51,728 bases of DNA, taken from assembly GCA_015852425.1 (NCBI GenBank), contig JAAAIG010000156.1:1-51728 (forward strand), given 5' to 3'. This document shows positions 34,383 through 45,101 of the stretch, piece by piece. The DNA comes from Gryganskiella cystojenkinii (Eukaryota > Mortierellomycota > Mortierellomycetes > Mortierellales > Mortierellaceae). Position 1 is the stretch's first letter; each line of letters opens with the position of its first letter. Made by a program: the position numbers and the translations under genes. The notes below the pieces were generated by a model. The model was not told the origin of the DNA. It saw only the letters and a list, made by a program, of their open reading frames with translations, and ran no database searches.

Positions 34383-37300
34383 TTATTGTTGGGTTGATGA
34401 CTGGTTACCCAAGACAGTCCTCGCTGCCTTTGATTGAAGGACAGGTTTCTCCTTTTGAAGGAACGACCTTGGCGATGATTTAGGTGGTGACCGTGACGAA
34501 GGGCTATGTGTTGCAGTTGTTGGTGTAGTCACCGTCTCGGGAGGCACAGGTACAATTGCCTGCAATTGCAGCCTTGTCCCTGGAAGCGGTGACGTCTCTG
34601 GACTAGCAGAGTTGATAAAGTTCAAAGATGGAAATCCACTCAAGATCGAAGAGCTGGATGAGGTCACGGATGATGCCCTGGACTGTCTGTTGCTACGGGC
34701 AGTAGGTATTGCGGTTGCTGTTGATACGGAGGCGGCTTTGTAAGCCTCGAGTTCACGTTCGACCTGGAGGCACTTTAGTCGTAGAGAATCTCGGGTATTG
34801 GAAAGGGTGAGATTCTTCTTTTTCAAGGCCATGACCTCTTCCTTTAGCTGGGCGACTTGCTTGACCTGGGACGCAAAACACAAAGTTGCATTGAGTGATC
34901 GAGGATCTTATGTTTTTCAACAACGATTCAGAGAGGAGAGGGGTTTTTTTACCTTTTGCTTCAGACCTTGGTTCTGAGCAGAGTCCACGTTCATTTTGGA
35001 GAGTCGCGACAGTTCCTCATCCGAGAGTTCATACTTCTTGATGAGAATACCGACCTCGGTCTGCAACTGATGTTCGACCTGTAGACGAGTTTGCTCCGAC
35101 TCGGCCAGTTCTTCGTGCAATTTCGCCATATCCAACAGTGTCTCTTCCCTGGCCAGATCGGCTTTGACGTAGGCGGCACGGTACTTTTCTACGTCTGCCT
35201 GGACTTGTTGGATCCATTCGTCGGTTTTGCGGGTATGATCCGTCATGGCGCGAAGCTCCTCCTCCAACCGAATGACCTCCTTAGCAGCGTCTTCGTTCTT
35301 GATCAAGTCTTTGATCACCTTTTCCTGGTAGTCATACTCATCCTGCAGAGCCTTGATGATTGCTACCTTACCAATGTTCTCGGCCTCGAGTAACTCAACT
35401 TGAGCCTTGAGAACTCGGATCATGTCTTCGAGCTCTTGGATCTTGGCAAAGAGACCAGCATGATCAGCGACTGCCTTCGACATGGTAGCCTCTCGATCTT
35501 GCAACGACGTTGTGAGAGATGCGCACTTTTGCAAAAGATTCGATTGTTCCTCGAGAAGGGCAGCATGCTCATTCTTTCCGATAGAAGAACGCTGTTCAAG
35601 TACTTTCTCTACTGCTGAGACATATAAACGCCAGTCCTCGACCGAAGTCTCTGAGCCAATTGGTGGTGAGCCGGCCTTCGCGTACATATCTTTGCACGCT
35701 TGCTCCATTGCTCTACAACGGTCTTCGAGATCTTGGATGCGTATGTGATTGACTGTCGATTCCTTGCTGCGTTCGGTCGCCATGTTTTCCAGCTGGGACT
35801 TAAGACCGTGAATTATCTCCTCGTGATTCGAAGCAGTCTCCAATAAGTTCATCCTCTCTGACTCCCAGACTTTTTCATTATCGTGAAAGGTTTCGGCCTG
35901 CTTGGTCGCCACGCGGTAGATCTCCTCTAGTTCTTCAATGCGTTTTTGGGCCTGGACCTCCCTACGGAGCTTGTCTGCTCTCTCGTGCTCGACTTGAGAC
36001 TTGAGTGCAGTGATGGACTCTTCTTGCGCCATGGTCTCCTTCAACAGTCGTTTACGCTCTTCTGTGAGCGCTGTGCTCGCTTGTTCAAGAGCGTCTTGCC
36101 GTCGATCTTGCTGTTCTTTTTGTTCCTGCAACTCCTTTAGTCTCGAAAGTGTCTCTTCATACTTTGCAAGTTCTTCCTGTCTTTGAGCCACTACCTCTTC
36201 TCGTTCGGATTCGACCTTATGGAGTTCGGCCTGAACCGTGCCTATAGTCCTCATGACCTGAGCCAATTCGTCTTCCTTGTCGCTAAGTTCGGTACGAAGA
36301 TCATCAAGTACAGCTGCAGACTCTTCTTGAGCTTGATTCGATGATGATGACAGATCCCGGTACTTGGTACTCCATGATTCGCGTTCCTGTTGGCCGGACT
36401 CGTCGAGTTCCTTATGCTTGAGTTCCAAAGTCTCCAAGGTTCTCTTTAGTTCCTGTAGATCGTGTTGTCTCTTGTCGTACTTGTCTTGAAGTTCAGACTG
36501 GTCTCGCTGAGCTTCGAGTAGGGTGTCTCGGTTTTGACCAAGTTCCATGATTAAATGCGCTATCGACTGTTCGAGATTCGAAACAACTTTAACATTTTCA
36601 TTCCTCTCCTTGGACAGAATCTCTTGCTGCTCTTGGTATTGTTTTGACATATTGCTGACGGCGTCAGCATGCTGTCTGCTTTGCTCAGTCAGGGTCGCCT
36701 CTGTTGCTTTGTAGGTCGATTCAAGCGAATCAAAGGCGGATCGGGAGGCTTGAAGGCTCTGATCCAAGAAATTTTTTTCGCGCTTCAGCTGTTCGATGGA
36801 TGCCTGGGAGATTGTTTCTATTTCCCGATTTTGTCGTTGAGCTTCTGCCAGTTGAACGTGTGTCTGGTCGATCTTTTCCAGCATATGTGCCCGTTCTTTT
36901 TCCATCATAGCGCGGAGCTCTGCAACTAATCGTCGTTCGGCCTCCAGCTGCTCCTCTAGCTCTCGGATCCGTTTCTCCAGGGCTTCGAGTTTCTTCCGCC
37001 AATGGTCAGAGTCTTCCTTGGCGATCATCAGGTCTTCTTGGTATCTTGCCTCGGCGGCTTGATGAAGAGCCTGTACTCGGGCGAGCTCTTGTTCAGACAT
37101 TTCCCGTAGGTGGTTTGACTGAAGAATGGACTCTTGTCGCTCCCGCTCGAGTTTTTGTTTGAAGTCCTTGGAGATGGATTCCTGTTCCTCAAGAGAAAGT
37201 CGTGATCGAGCCAGGAGGCGTTCTAGCTCATCGATCCGTTTTTGAAGTAAGGCGCTCTTGCTACTCTTCTCGGCTACGGATGAGGCAATCTTTTCTGACT

Positions 37301-38548
37301 TTTCGAGCTATGTAGTTTGATACCCCATCAGCGACAAAATTAAAGTGACGAGGAGAGGATGCAAGTTATGTTGGGTCAAGAATAGACTCTCGGTCAGATG
37401 GATTCAAAAGGGTAGTGAGCAGAACGTGCAGGTCAAGACTATTGGTTCAAAGAGCACTTCGTGGATATTCTCTTCTTTGCCCACGCAGATGCATGCCTCC
37501 TTTTTGCTCAATTAACTTTGAATCAACTCTATTTTTTTTCATTTTCGTGAAAACAACCACACTTACACTGGCTTTGAGCTTGGTGTGTCGGGCGACGAGT
37601 TCAGCTGTCATTCGTGAGAGCACAAAAAATTCCCGTGGAAAATTGTGGTGAGCAACGCGAATTAAACAAGAACAACAACATTAAAAAAAAAAGATGGAGC
37701 TTGTGTAGAGGGAGAGTTCCCTCCCTCTTCCAAAAATATCTCTGAGAGGGAAGGGTGTCCATACCGATCTCTGATTCTTTGGTAGCGAGTTGAGTCAGTA
37801 TCGAGCACTTCTCTTTGATGGCACCTTGGTACTGGGTTTCACTCTTCTTGTGCTTGTCAGTCATCGCCTCAAGATCGCGCTGATGTGAGATTTTGTACTT
37901 TTCAAACTTGTCTGTTAGTTCTGCCAACTATCAAACACGAGCAAGAAAAAGGGGTGTACAGTCAGCAAAAGAATGCCAAGTTTTGTTTCGAAGATCTAGT
38001 ATCAGACTCCAAAATGAAACGAGGAGAGGCGGTATCCTTACCTCTCTTTTGAGTCGCTCTTCGACCTTGGAAGATGCCGTGCTGAGCTTATCTGAACTCT
38101 TGGAGCGGCCGACGTTGCTTGGTCGGCGAGAAGGATAGTCTGGTGTTGTAGATCCGTTCGAGTGCACAGACGAAGCGTCGTCGTCAATGATCAGAGACGG
38201 TACGGAAACATTCAGAGAGCCTCGTTCGTATGGACTACCAGTCCCGTTAGGGCTTGCTGCTGTATTTATGGACGAGTTGTTGGTCGATTCGGCAGATTGG
38301 TTCTTCGCATTGTCTCTGAATCGTTGCGTCTTGCCTAAGAACCCGAACCGTTTATAAGGATCATCGTCATTGAGCTTTACGTCGTAGTGGTTCGGTCCCG
38401 GAGTGATGTCGATCTACATGCAACATGAGAGAAGGCCAGTGTTAGGGAAGCCTGGTAAGGCAGCAAAATCCTGTGCAACGTTTCTGTGGACCATGCAGCT
38501 TAATTTTTTTTTTACCTTCTCCACAAAACGTTCGCTACGCGGAAACAT
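34383..38548 (-). CDS. HMMR/RHAMM-like long coiled-coil protein
   Basis: Six exons (38548-38516, 38413-38042, 37927-37765, 37604-37567, 37307-34953, 34865-34383) join in phase to 1147 aa. The N-terminus has PGPNHYDVK (16-24) and FGFLGKTQRF (34-43), resembling the start of vertebrate HMMR (PGAYDVK and FQKSQRF). A Ser-rich linker with basic patches leads into about 850 residues of heptad-rich coiled coil (KLEALEKRIRELEEQLEAER is typical). Near the end, NQGLKQKVKQVAQLKEEVMA spans the last junction and parallels the conserved HMMR NLKQKIKHVVKLKDEN. The tail is Ser/Thr/Pro-rich. HMMR is a centrosome and spindle microtubule protein in animals. A microtubule-organising role here is inferred. The N-terminal motif and the near-C-terminal motif together make a chance coiled-coil match unlikely. 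Confidence 0.75.
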
Positions 38549-38621
38549 GATTGTTTTTTGCAATGGAAGGTAGAAAGAGTAGGCAGCGGGTGCGCCGGTA
38601 TTGAGAGAAGAACAGTGAGGG

Positions 38622-38655
38622 TGGAATGAGAATGTGAATGTGAATGTGAATGAAG
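38622..38655. repeat. GTGAAT hexanucleotide microsatellite
   Basis: About four to five GAATGT/GTGAAT units in the presumed 5' leader of the HMMR-like gene, followed by GAATGAATGA repeats. Confidence 0.75.
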
Positions 38656-39067
38656 GAAGACAGGTTGAATGAATGAAAGAGAGATTTTTTTTAATAAACG
38701 AGAGCCAGAGTCCTTTGTCTGCTTTTGAGCCTCCCCTGCTGGCTTCCAGGTTCATACCCAAAGGCGATGGCAAGATAGAGCAGGAGTCAAGTCCCCTTTT
38801 GAACCCTTTCCTTAATGTTTGCGTCGTCCCTCCTCAACTTCTCAATCTACCTCCGCCAGAACCATCACCACCCACCATGTAATCCAAGGGTTGTCGGACT
38901 TTGTGTCCATCCGTGAGTTTTTTTTCTCCTTCTGAAGAGGCCCCTTGAACAGTCATCATCCTTGAGCACAGCTCCTGAACTAGGCAAGAAAGCTTTCTAT
39001 TTTCCTTTTGCCTCCTTTTTTTTCTCTGTCACGTCCACGGCGCGGATTCTACAAAAGATCACCGCAT

Positions 39068-39073
39068 CACGTG
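39068..39073. promoter_or_regulatory. CACGTG palindrome upstream of PRKRIP1
   Basis: E-box core in ATCACGTGAT, itself a 10-bp perfect palindrome, about 160 bp before the PRKRIP1 start. Confidence 0.45.
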
Positions 39074-39231
39074 ATAGAACATTTTTTTGTTGTCGTCCAG
39101 TCAATTGCAATTCAGTCTTTTGCCACCGTCATTCAGCGTCAAGGCACATCTCCACAGCAACCATCTATCGCTGCGATCAGGACCGAGGCACCATCCTCCC
39201 CAACTCACACAGCACAAGCCATTAAGAAACA

Positions 39232-39915
39232 ATGTCCTCAACAAAACACAATCGGTCCGATGACGACGATTCTGCAGGACCGGAGGCAGGACCCAAGAAA
39301 CATCATTTCACACCCTTGGAATTGCAAAAGAAGCAGCTCGATAAGCTGTTGGAGAAGATTGACAAGCCCGTGCACATTCCAGAGAGACCGAACCCTAAAA
39401 AAACGAGCAAGGAACCCAAGGATTATGTCAAGAATGTTCAAGGATCCAGTGCTGGTGCTGGCAGTGGAGAGTTCCATGTCTATCGTGCAGGACGTAGAAG
39501 AGAGTATGCTCGCTTGAAGAATATGGACTTGGAGTCCAAGGAGGTAAGCTAATCGAGAAAGGGTCAATTTCCTTCGTAGATGGATGAAGGTATCGACTGG
39601 TTGTTGCGGAAATATCCTTAAAGTCGCAGATGTATTAACACGACTTTTTTTTTGTTTTTTTGTTTTTTTTGTTCTCGATCTTTGTTCCAGGCGCGGGAAC
39701 AACGAGAATACGAGGAAAAGATCGAGGCAATGAAGGCAGCGGATGAGGAAAAGACGGAAAAGAACCGATCCAAACGTCAACGGAGGAAACAGCGGGCTAG
39801 CAACAACAAGCTGAGTAAGCAATTGAGGGAAGCACAAGGAGAGAACGACGACGAGGACAAGGATCAGGAAGACAAGCAACGATCTGACCAAGGATCCGAG
39901 AACGAGGAAGAGTGA
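39232..39915 (+). CDS. PRKRIP1-like nuclear protein (DUF1168 family)
   Basis: Two exons (39232-39543 and 39691-39915) give 178 aa. The family core is VKNVQGSSAGAGSGEFHVYR with RRREYARLKNMD, matching human PRKRIP1. It is followed by a basic helix (EKNRSKRQRRKQRASNNKLS) and an acidic Asp/Glu tail. Human PRKRIP1 was described as a PKR-interacting protein and is found as a long helix in the catalytic spliceosome. Fungi lack PKR, so the spliceosomal role is the likelier one here. The start is the first ATG of the frame and fits the family length. It is divergent from the HMMR-like gene. Confidence 0.92.
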
Positions 39916-40203
39916 TCTGTGACAATCCAAGCAGATTGGTGATCAAGGAATGTCATCGTGCTCTATCATCAAGTGCTTTGGTAACCAAGGCACCGACTTC
40001 CTTGCCAATCAGTCAGTCAGGCGGTCCACGTCCACCCCTCGAAAATTTAAATAAATCGCTTAGAAAAAAGCGCGTCCCATCTGGGGACTGTTTACTGTTT
40101 TCGAGAAATCAAACAAAGCGCGCGTTGTTTTGGACCTGTTTCTCTTTCGCCTTTGACTCCATTACATTCTCTCACTCATCCGCTCAACATCTCATCCAGC
40201 GAC

Positions 40204-42144
40204 ATGTCCACCTCTCCTCTGAAACGTGAGAGAGACGAAGCCGGAGCAGCTTCTTCCGAAGACGACTACTTTACCCCTGCTTCCTCAGGGTCGTCGCCCG
40301 CACCAACCAAAAAACCAAAGTCGCCATTGTTAACCGAGGACGAGACTTCGACATCAGACGGAACCACCATCACAACTGCTACCCCAACCGAACAGCTCGA
40401 GGCTATCTTCAAGAACCAGCGACTCTGCCGTATCGTCAAAGAAAACCATGGTAGCGAGATCAACCAACTTGCGTTCTGTTTGAACCAAAGACATAACCGG
40501 ACACCCTTCGGTCTTGATCAAGTCAAGGTCTTTGAGAAGCGAGGTGCCGTCAAGCGGGATCCCCAGGATAACAGCAACATTCTCGGAACTACCGGAGGAG
40601 CACAGGTAAGAAATCATCCTTCAAACGAAACTTCAAGTACTTCAATAGAAGAGAAGACAATATTTTTTCTACCGCTCTAGACTAACCTCTTTTTTTTTTT
40701 TTGGTCGACAACTTTGGCTAAACCGAATAGGCCAACATCTACGACAACGAGCATTGCGGCGACCACTTGGATATTATGTCGCATTTCCTGCTTGATCCAG
40801 TTGGCGAAGCAGGCGCAGAGGAACTTCCAGTAGGTGGTCATGTTGATCCTTGAAGGCAGGAAGAGGGAATACTCTACTCTCGACATTTTCTTGTAGAATC
40901 AAGGCAGCTAACTCGTTCGTTTGTTGCGTTCTGTAGGAAATGCTGACTTGCTGCTGGATGCACCAACCCCAGGATGCCATCCTTGCAACGGCTGGAACGG
41001 ACAAGGCCATTCACATTCTCAGTCTTGCGAGATCAAAGGAACTCGTCCGATTGACTGGTCACACACGTAAGTCCTTGCTTTGAATATCGAAGCGAGATTC
41101 CAAGGATATAAAAGACGATGTTCTAACATGTTCTTCCCGTACAGATACTATTACCGATATCCAGGCACATCCCAAGGTGGACGAATATCTCTTGTCAGCT
41201 TCCAAGGATGGCAGTGTACGGATGTGGAACATCATTACTGGAAAATGCCTGTTCATCTTCGAGATCAAGGCATCTGTCGTTGTAAGTGAATGTATTCGAA
41301 GGCACTCTCGTTGTCGTTGCCTAATTACCATATCTGCTAATACGACAATACATGTCTTTCTGGGTTCTAGTGCTTCAACCCTAGGACAGAGGGAGGAACA
41401 TTCTTGACAGGCGGATACAATGGCGAGATTCGTGAGTGGACTGTTCCCTCGACCGAGACTGAATCAGGAGAGGCTATCGTGGTTCATGCTACTGAGAGCC
41501 GTGTCCTTCAACCGAATTTGCATGCAGCTAGGATAGGTGAGGCCTTGCTAGCGACCAAGCTGTAGATCAAGTTTGGAAAGAGGACAAACTTTTAGGTGTA
41601 GGTCGTGCACTCACTCACTCCCTTTTATCTTGCAATTCCAACACTGATCAATAGACTGTATTCGATTTGCTAAGGACAAGGTCCTGTCAAAATCCGTGAA
41701 TGGCAAAGTCGAGTACTGGGATCCAGAAACATTGCTGTCCATCCGAACATTCAACATCAAGAACACGGCAAGCAATCAATGCCGATTCGATGTCAGGTAC
41801 AGAAAATGAAACATTCTGCAAATAGACCGATAGGCGTTTACTGGTGACTAGCATAGAGCATTGATTAACAAGTATCTACCTGATCTCTTATCTCTTGTAG
41901 CATGGACGAGTTGTTCTTCTGTGTGGGCACCAGCAACGGATCTGTTTACATCTACAATATTGAAAGTGGCAAGAGCGTGACAGAGTTGAAACATCGTCGC
42001 TCAACAAAGTCTATCCGGACCTGCATCTTTTCCAGAGACTCGAGAACCGTGATTTGCGCAGGAGAGGATTCGTTCATCTGGCGTTACGACTTTGTGACAG
42101 ACGAGATCCTGAACGAGTGGGCCAACTGGAAAGCTGAACCATAG
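40204..42144 (+). CDS. WD40 protein resembling Polycomb EED/ESC
   Basis: Seven exons (40204-40605, 40731-40829, 40937-41066, 41145-41281, 41371-41536, 41655-41796, 41901-42144) give 439 aa. A disordered Ser/Thr/Pro-rich N-terminus of about 80 residues precedes WD blades. Blades align best with EED: HPKVDEYLLSASKDGSVRMW with WNIITGKCLFIFE, DCIRFAKDKVLSKSVNGKVE with YWDP (EED DCVRWLGDLILSKS), and the closing FSRDSRTVICAGEDSFIWRY (EED [20 protein letters not shown]). EED is the H3K27me3-reading core subunit of PRC2. The residues aligning with the EED cage Tyr148 (NFYTCAW versus EMLTCCW) and Tyr365 are not aromatic here, so peptide reading may be lost. An LRWD1-like origin-associated WD protein is the main alternative. 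No EZH2 or SUZ12 partner lies in this window. Confidence 0.68.
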
Positions 42145-42497
42145 ATAGATTTGACAAAATGAACAGGGGGCACACAAACACCCTTTAGGTCTAATTGCAA
42201 ATAAAAATGTATCAATTAAAATAAACTCTACTAATATTTGTTCATTACTGATTAGAAGTATTCGCGATATTTTAATTAACAGAATTAAAAGAAGGTCACC
42301 ATACCCTTTGCCAAAGCCACTCCTTCAACTGCACGGTCTTTTCGCTGATCAATTCATTAACCTTTCTCTCTCTGTCCACCAATTAGTCTCTTTCTTTGCA
42401 CCTTCCTTAATCCATCCATTCGAGCAGGACCAGGACCAACAAACAACCAAGATACTCTAGGTCGCAGACAGAACATTCCAACAAACAGATAATCATA
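42145..42497. other. Intergenic region EED-like / SPN1
   Basis: AT-rich 3' UTR of the WD gene, then a C/T- and CA-rich leader of SPN1. No coding signal. Confidence 0.65.
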
Positions 42498-44507
42498 ATG
42501 TCAAGCGTATGGAGATCAATTTCAGTTTTCATCGCCAGGAAAAGGAAGCCGACAAAGTATACAAGGACTTACCTCCCTTTTTTTGCTTTTGGAAAATGAA
42601 ATGACTCTTTACAGAAAAACGACGTGCGTGACATCTTTGGCGACGATGACGATGAGGATAATCAGGTCGAGAGCCAGGATCGCGATCACGAAGGTAGAGG
42701 CAGTCCCTTCCATTCAAAATGTGGCACCATTTCAACAAGGACTTCCAAGGTGGTGAGCTCTAACACTCGAGTTTCCATCAATTATTGATTAGATCGTTCA
42801 GGTCAGGATAAGGATGACTCTTACGACGGAGAAGCTGCCTCGGGTGAGCAAGCAGAAGGCGCTGAAGATGCCGAGGAAGAGGAGGAACCCCAGTTGCCCA
42901 GCTTCCGAAAGAGAAACGCCGATGGCGATGGCGATTCCCCAGCACCAGAGACCAAGAAGAAGAAGTAACGTTCAAAAGACGATTAGACCTTCTCGCCTAG
43001 CTTTACTATGAAAGAGAACGACTTGTGAACCGTTGGGGGACAAACTCACTTACTTGTTTCTTTTCACGTTTATTAGGGCTTCCAAGAAATCCAAATCAGC
43101 ATCGAGTCCATCGCAGCAGCCCGTCGGCGAGGGTGAAGAGGGACCCATGGATCCTCGTCAACAAGCGCTTCTGCAATTAGAGAAGGACTTTGAACTCGCG
43201 TTGAAGAACGGAAAGACAACAAGCCGAAGAAGAAGAAAGGACGAGGAAGATATCGTAGGTCATTTTGTATCGACAACCGTTGCCTCCTTTTTTTGCTTCT
43301 CGAGTTCACAAAAGATGGGAGATTAATTACCTCAACCACCTCACTGTGTTGGTATTCTGCGGTCTTACTAGGATACTGAACTGGACGAGAGTGCGGCTCG
43401 ATTCGTGGCCAAGATGCGGGAAGCAGCCTTTGCGGACATCGATTTCAAGTTGAAAAACCAAGCCGCTTTGGCCAAGGTCAAGATGTTAGACAGTGTCAAG
43501 AAGCAGTTGAACAAGTGAGAACGGAGATCCTATTTTCTATTTTGGTGCATCAACTCGACAGTATGAAAATCTTATCTCACCTTACTGACTAAGCCTGGTT
43601 CTTCATTTTTAGGTCTCATGTACACAACACTTTCTTGGACAACGGAATCCTGGAGGCCATGACGTTATGGCTAGAGCCTCTCCAGGACGCCTCTCTGCCA
43701 AGTTTGGACATCATTCAGGATTTCATGACCATTCTGGATGTGGTATGCAGTATTTTATTCTTGACGAAGAATAGCCTCTTATGGTTATGTCTGCGAACCC
43801 GGAGAATCTGGGGAGGCAAAACTGACAAACTCTCGTTTTGATCTGTTTGAAAACGTAGCTGCCCATTCAAACGGACCATCTTGTCAACAGTAAGATTGGA
43901 CGTGTCGTGTATTTCTACACCAAGGTGGATGAGTCGCGAGTGACACCTCAGATTAAGCGTCAGGCACATGCTCTTGTGGACAAGTGGAGTCGACCCATTG
44001 TCAAACTTAGTCAGGATTACAGGGACAAGAAGATCAACTATGCCGAGGGAGAAGTTTCCTCGCAGAACACGCGTAGACGCCATGAGCCCTCGTCTTCATC
44101 TTCGGGCGCAAACGAGTAAGTTATTTTGCGAGGCTATATGCTCCTTGTACAGGTGGACTCGGTTATGAAAGAGTGTGTCCAAGATGCCAATACTTAACCG
44201 TATTTCATTACGTACCGCTTGTAGCGCTCCTGCCCCCAAGTCGATGCATGTTCGCGTGCCACAGCTTGACCGCGGTTCCTATGCTCTTATGCCAGAATCC
44301 TCGATCCAATACGACAAGTCTCGTGGTGGAAAGGTAATAACGCAAGAGATTTTTCGTTTGATTCGTTTTGTAAAGATCAAAGTTACTGCATATCCAGGAC
44401 TAAGATTGTTTGTTTATTCATTCTTTTTACTTGTCATCCTGTAGTCGGACAAGTACAAGAAGCTCAAGTCCCATATGGCCAAAATCAAGCAAGTCAAGCG
44501 ATCATAG
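42498..44507 (+). CDS. SPN1: Transcription elongation factor Spn1/IWS1
   Basis: Nine exons (42498-42506, 42615-42693, 42793-42964, 43077-43254, 43372-43514, 43613-43742, 43859-44115, 44225-44333, 44445-44507) give 379 aa. The first coding exon is only nine bases (ATG plus two codons). The N-terminal third is acidic and disordered. The conserved TFIIS N-terminal-like domain starts in LDESAARFVAKMREAAFADI. It continues through NGILEAMTLWLEPLQDASLP, SLDIIQDFMTILDVLPIQTD, SKIGRVVYFYTKV and RQAHALVDKWSRPI. The C-terminus has VPQLDRGSYALMPES and a basic tail (KYKKLKSHMAKIKQVKR), all in Spn1 order. The protein works with Spt6 on elongating RNA polymerase II in the nucleus. Confidence 0.94.
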
Positions 44508-45101
44508 AGCGACAACGACTCGCGACGTTTCCCTTCTTCCACCGATTTTACTTCCATTTGCAAATATATTTTTTTCCTTGTTGCTTTTCAGTCATTAAAA
44601 ACCTACGCTCGATTCGCACTGTAATGTATTCTTTGGTCTCAATGGAACAGATGTGTCGATCAGACAAGAAACAAGAGACTTTAGCTTGTTTCGTCACAAA
44701 ACATGAACCAAACAAGATTTTTTTACCATGATCACAGTTGTTCAAGGATATTCAAGGATATTGCTCGTTCGATTCCAAGAATTGGTGACTGTGCTTCCAA
44801 TGTTGAGGGCCTTCAACACTTTGACAACAAACGTGCCACTGACATCCCGGAGCCAGAACAAGTGGTTGAAATCGCTGGGAGACAATTATTTACGATTGTT
44901 GTCCTCATGCTCCTAAAGCCTGACGCCCCTCTAATGCGGATCTCTGTGGGATTGAATCACATCCCATGGAAAAAAAGAAGGCTATTGGACCTTGGAATGC
45001 CAAGTACTTTACTCTCCAAAACAAAATCAATTTTGAGATTACTTCTCATCTTGGGGGCGTTGAAGGTATATGCGGTTTATTTCATTGTTTATTGGTTGGT
45101 T
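44508..45101. other. Convergent intergenic region SPN1 / receptor
   Basis: Several overlapping short plus-strand frames (44703-45175) exist in all three phases, but none shows recognisable family motifs and they do not splice into one protein. One piece reads IGPWNAKYFTLQ, superficially like a PH-domain strand. I treat the stretch as 3' UTRs, possibly with a decayed fragment. Confidence 0.45.

Larger units (their letters stand above)
38549..39231. other. Divergent promoter region HMMR-like / PRKRIP1
   Basis: 683 bp with a GTGAAT-type hexanucleotide repeat, purine/pyrimidine tracts and one CACGTG at 39068-39073. Short frames here are compositional. Confidence 0.6.
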
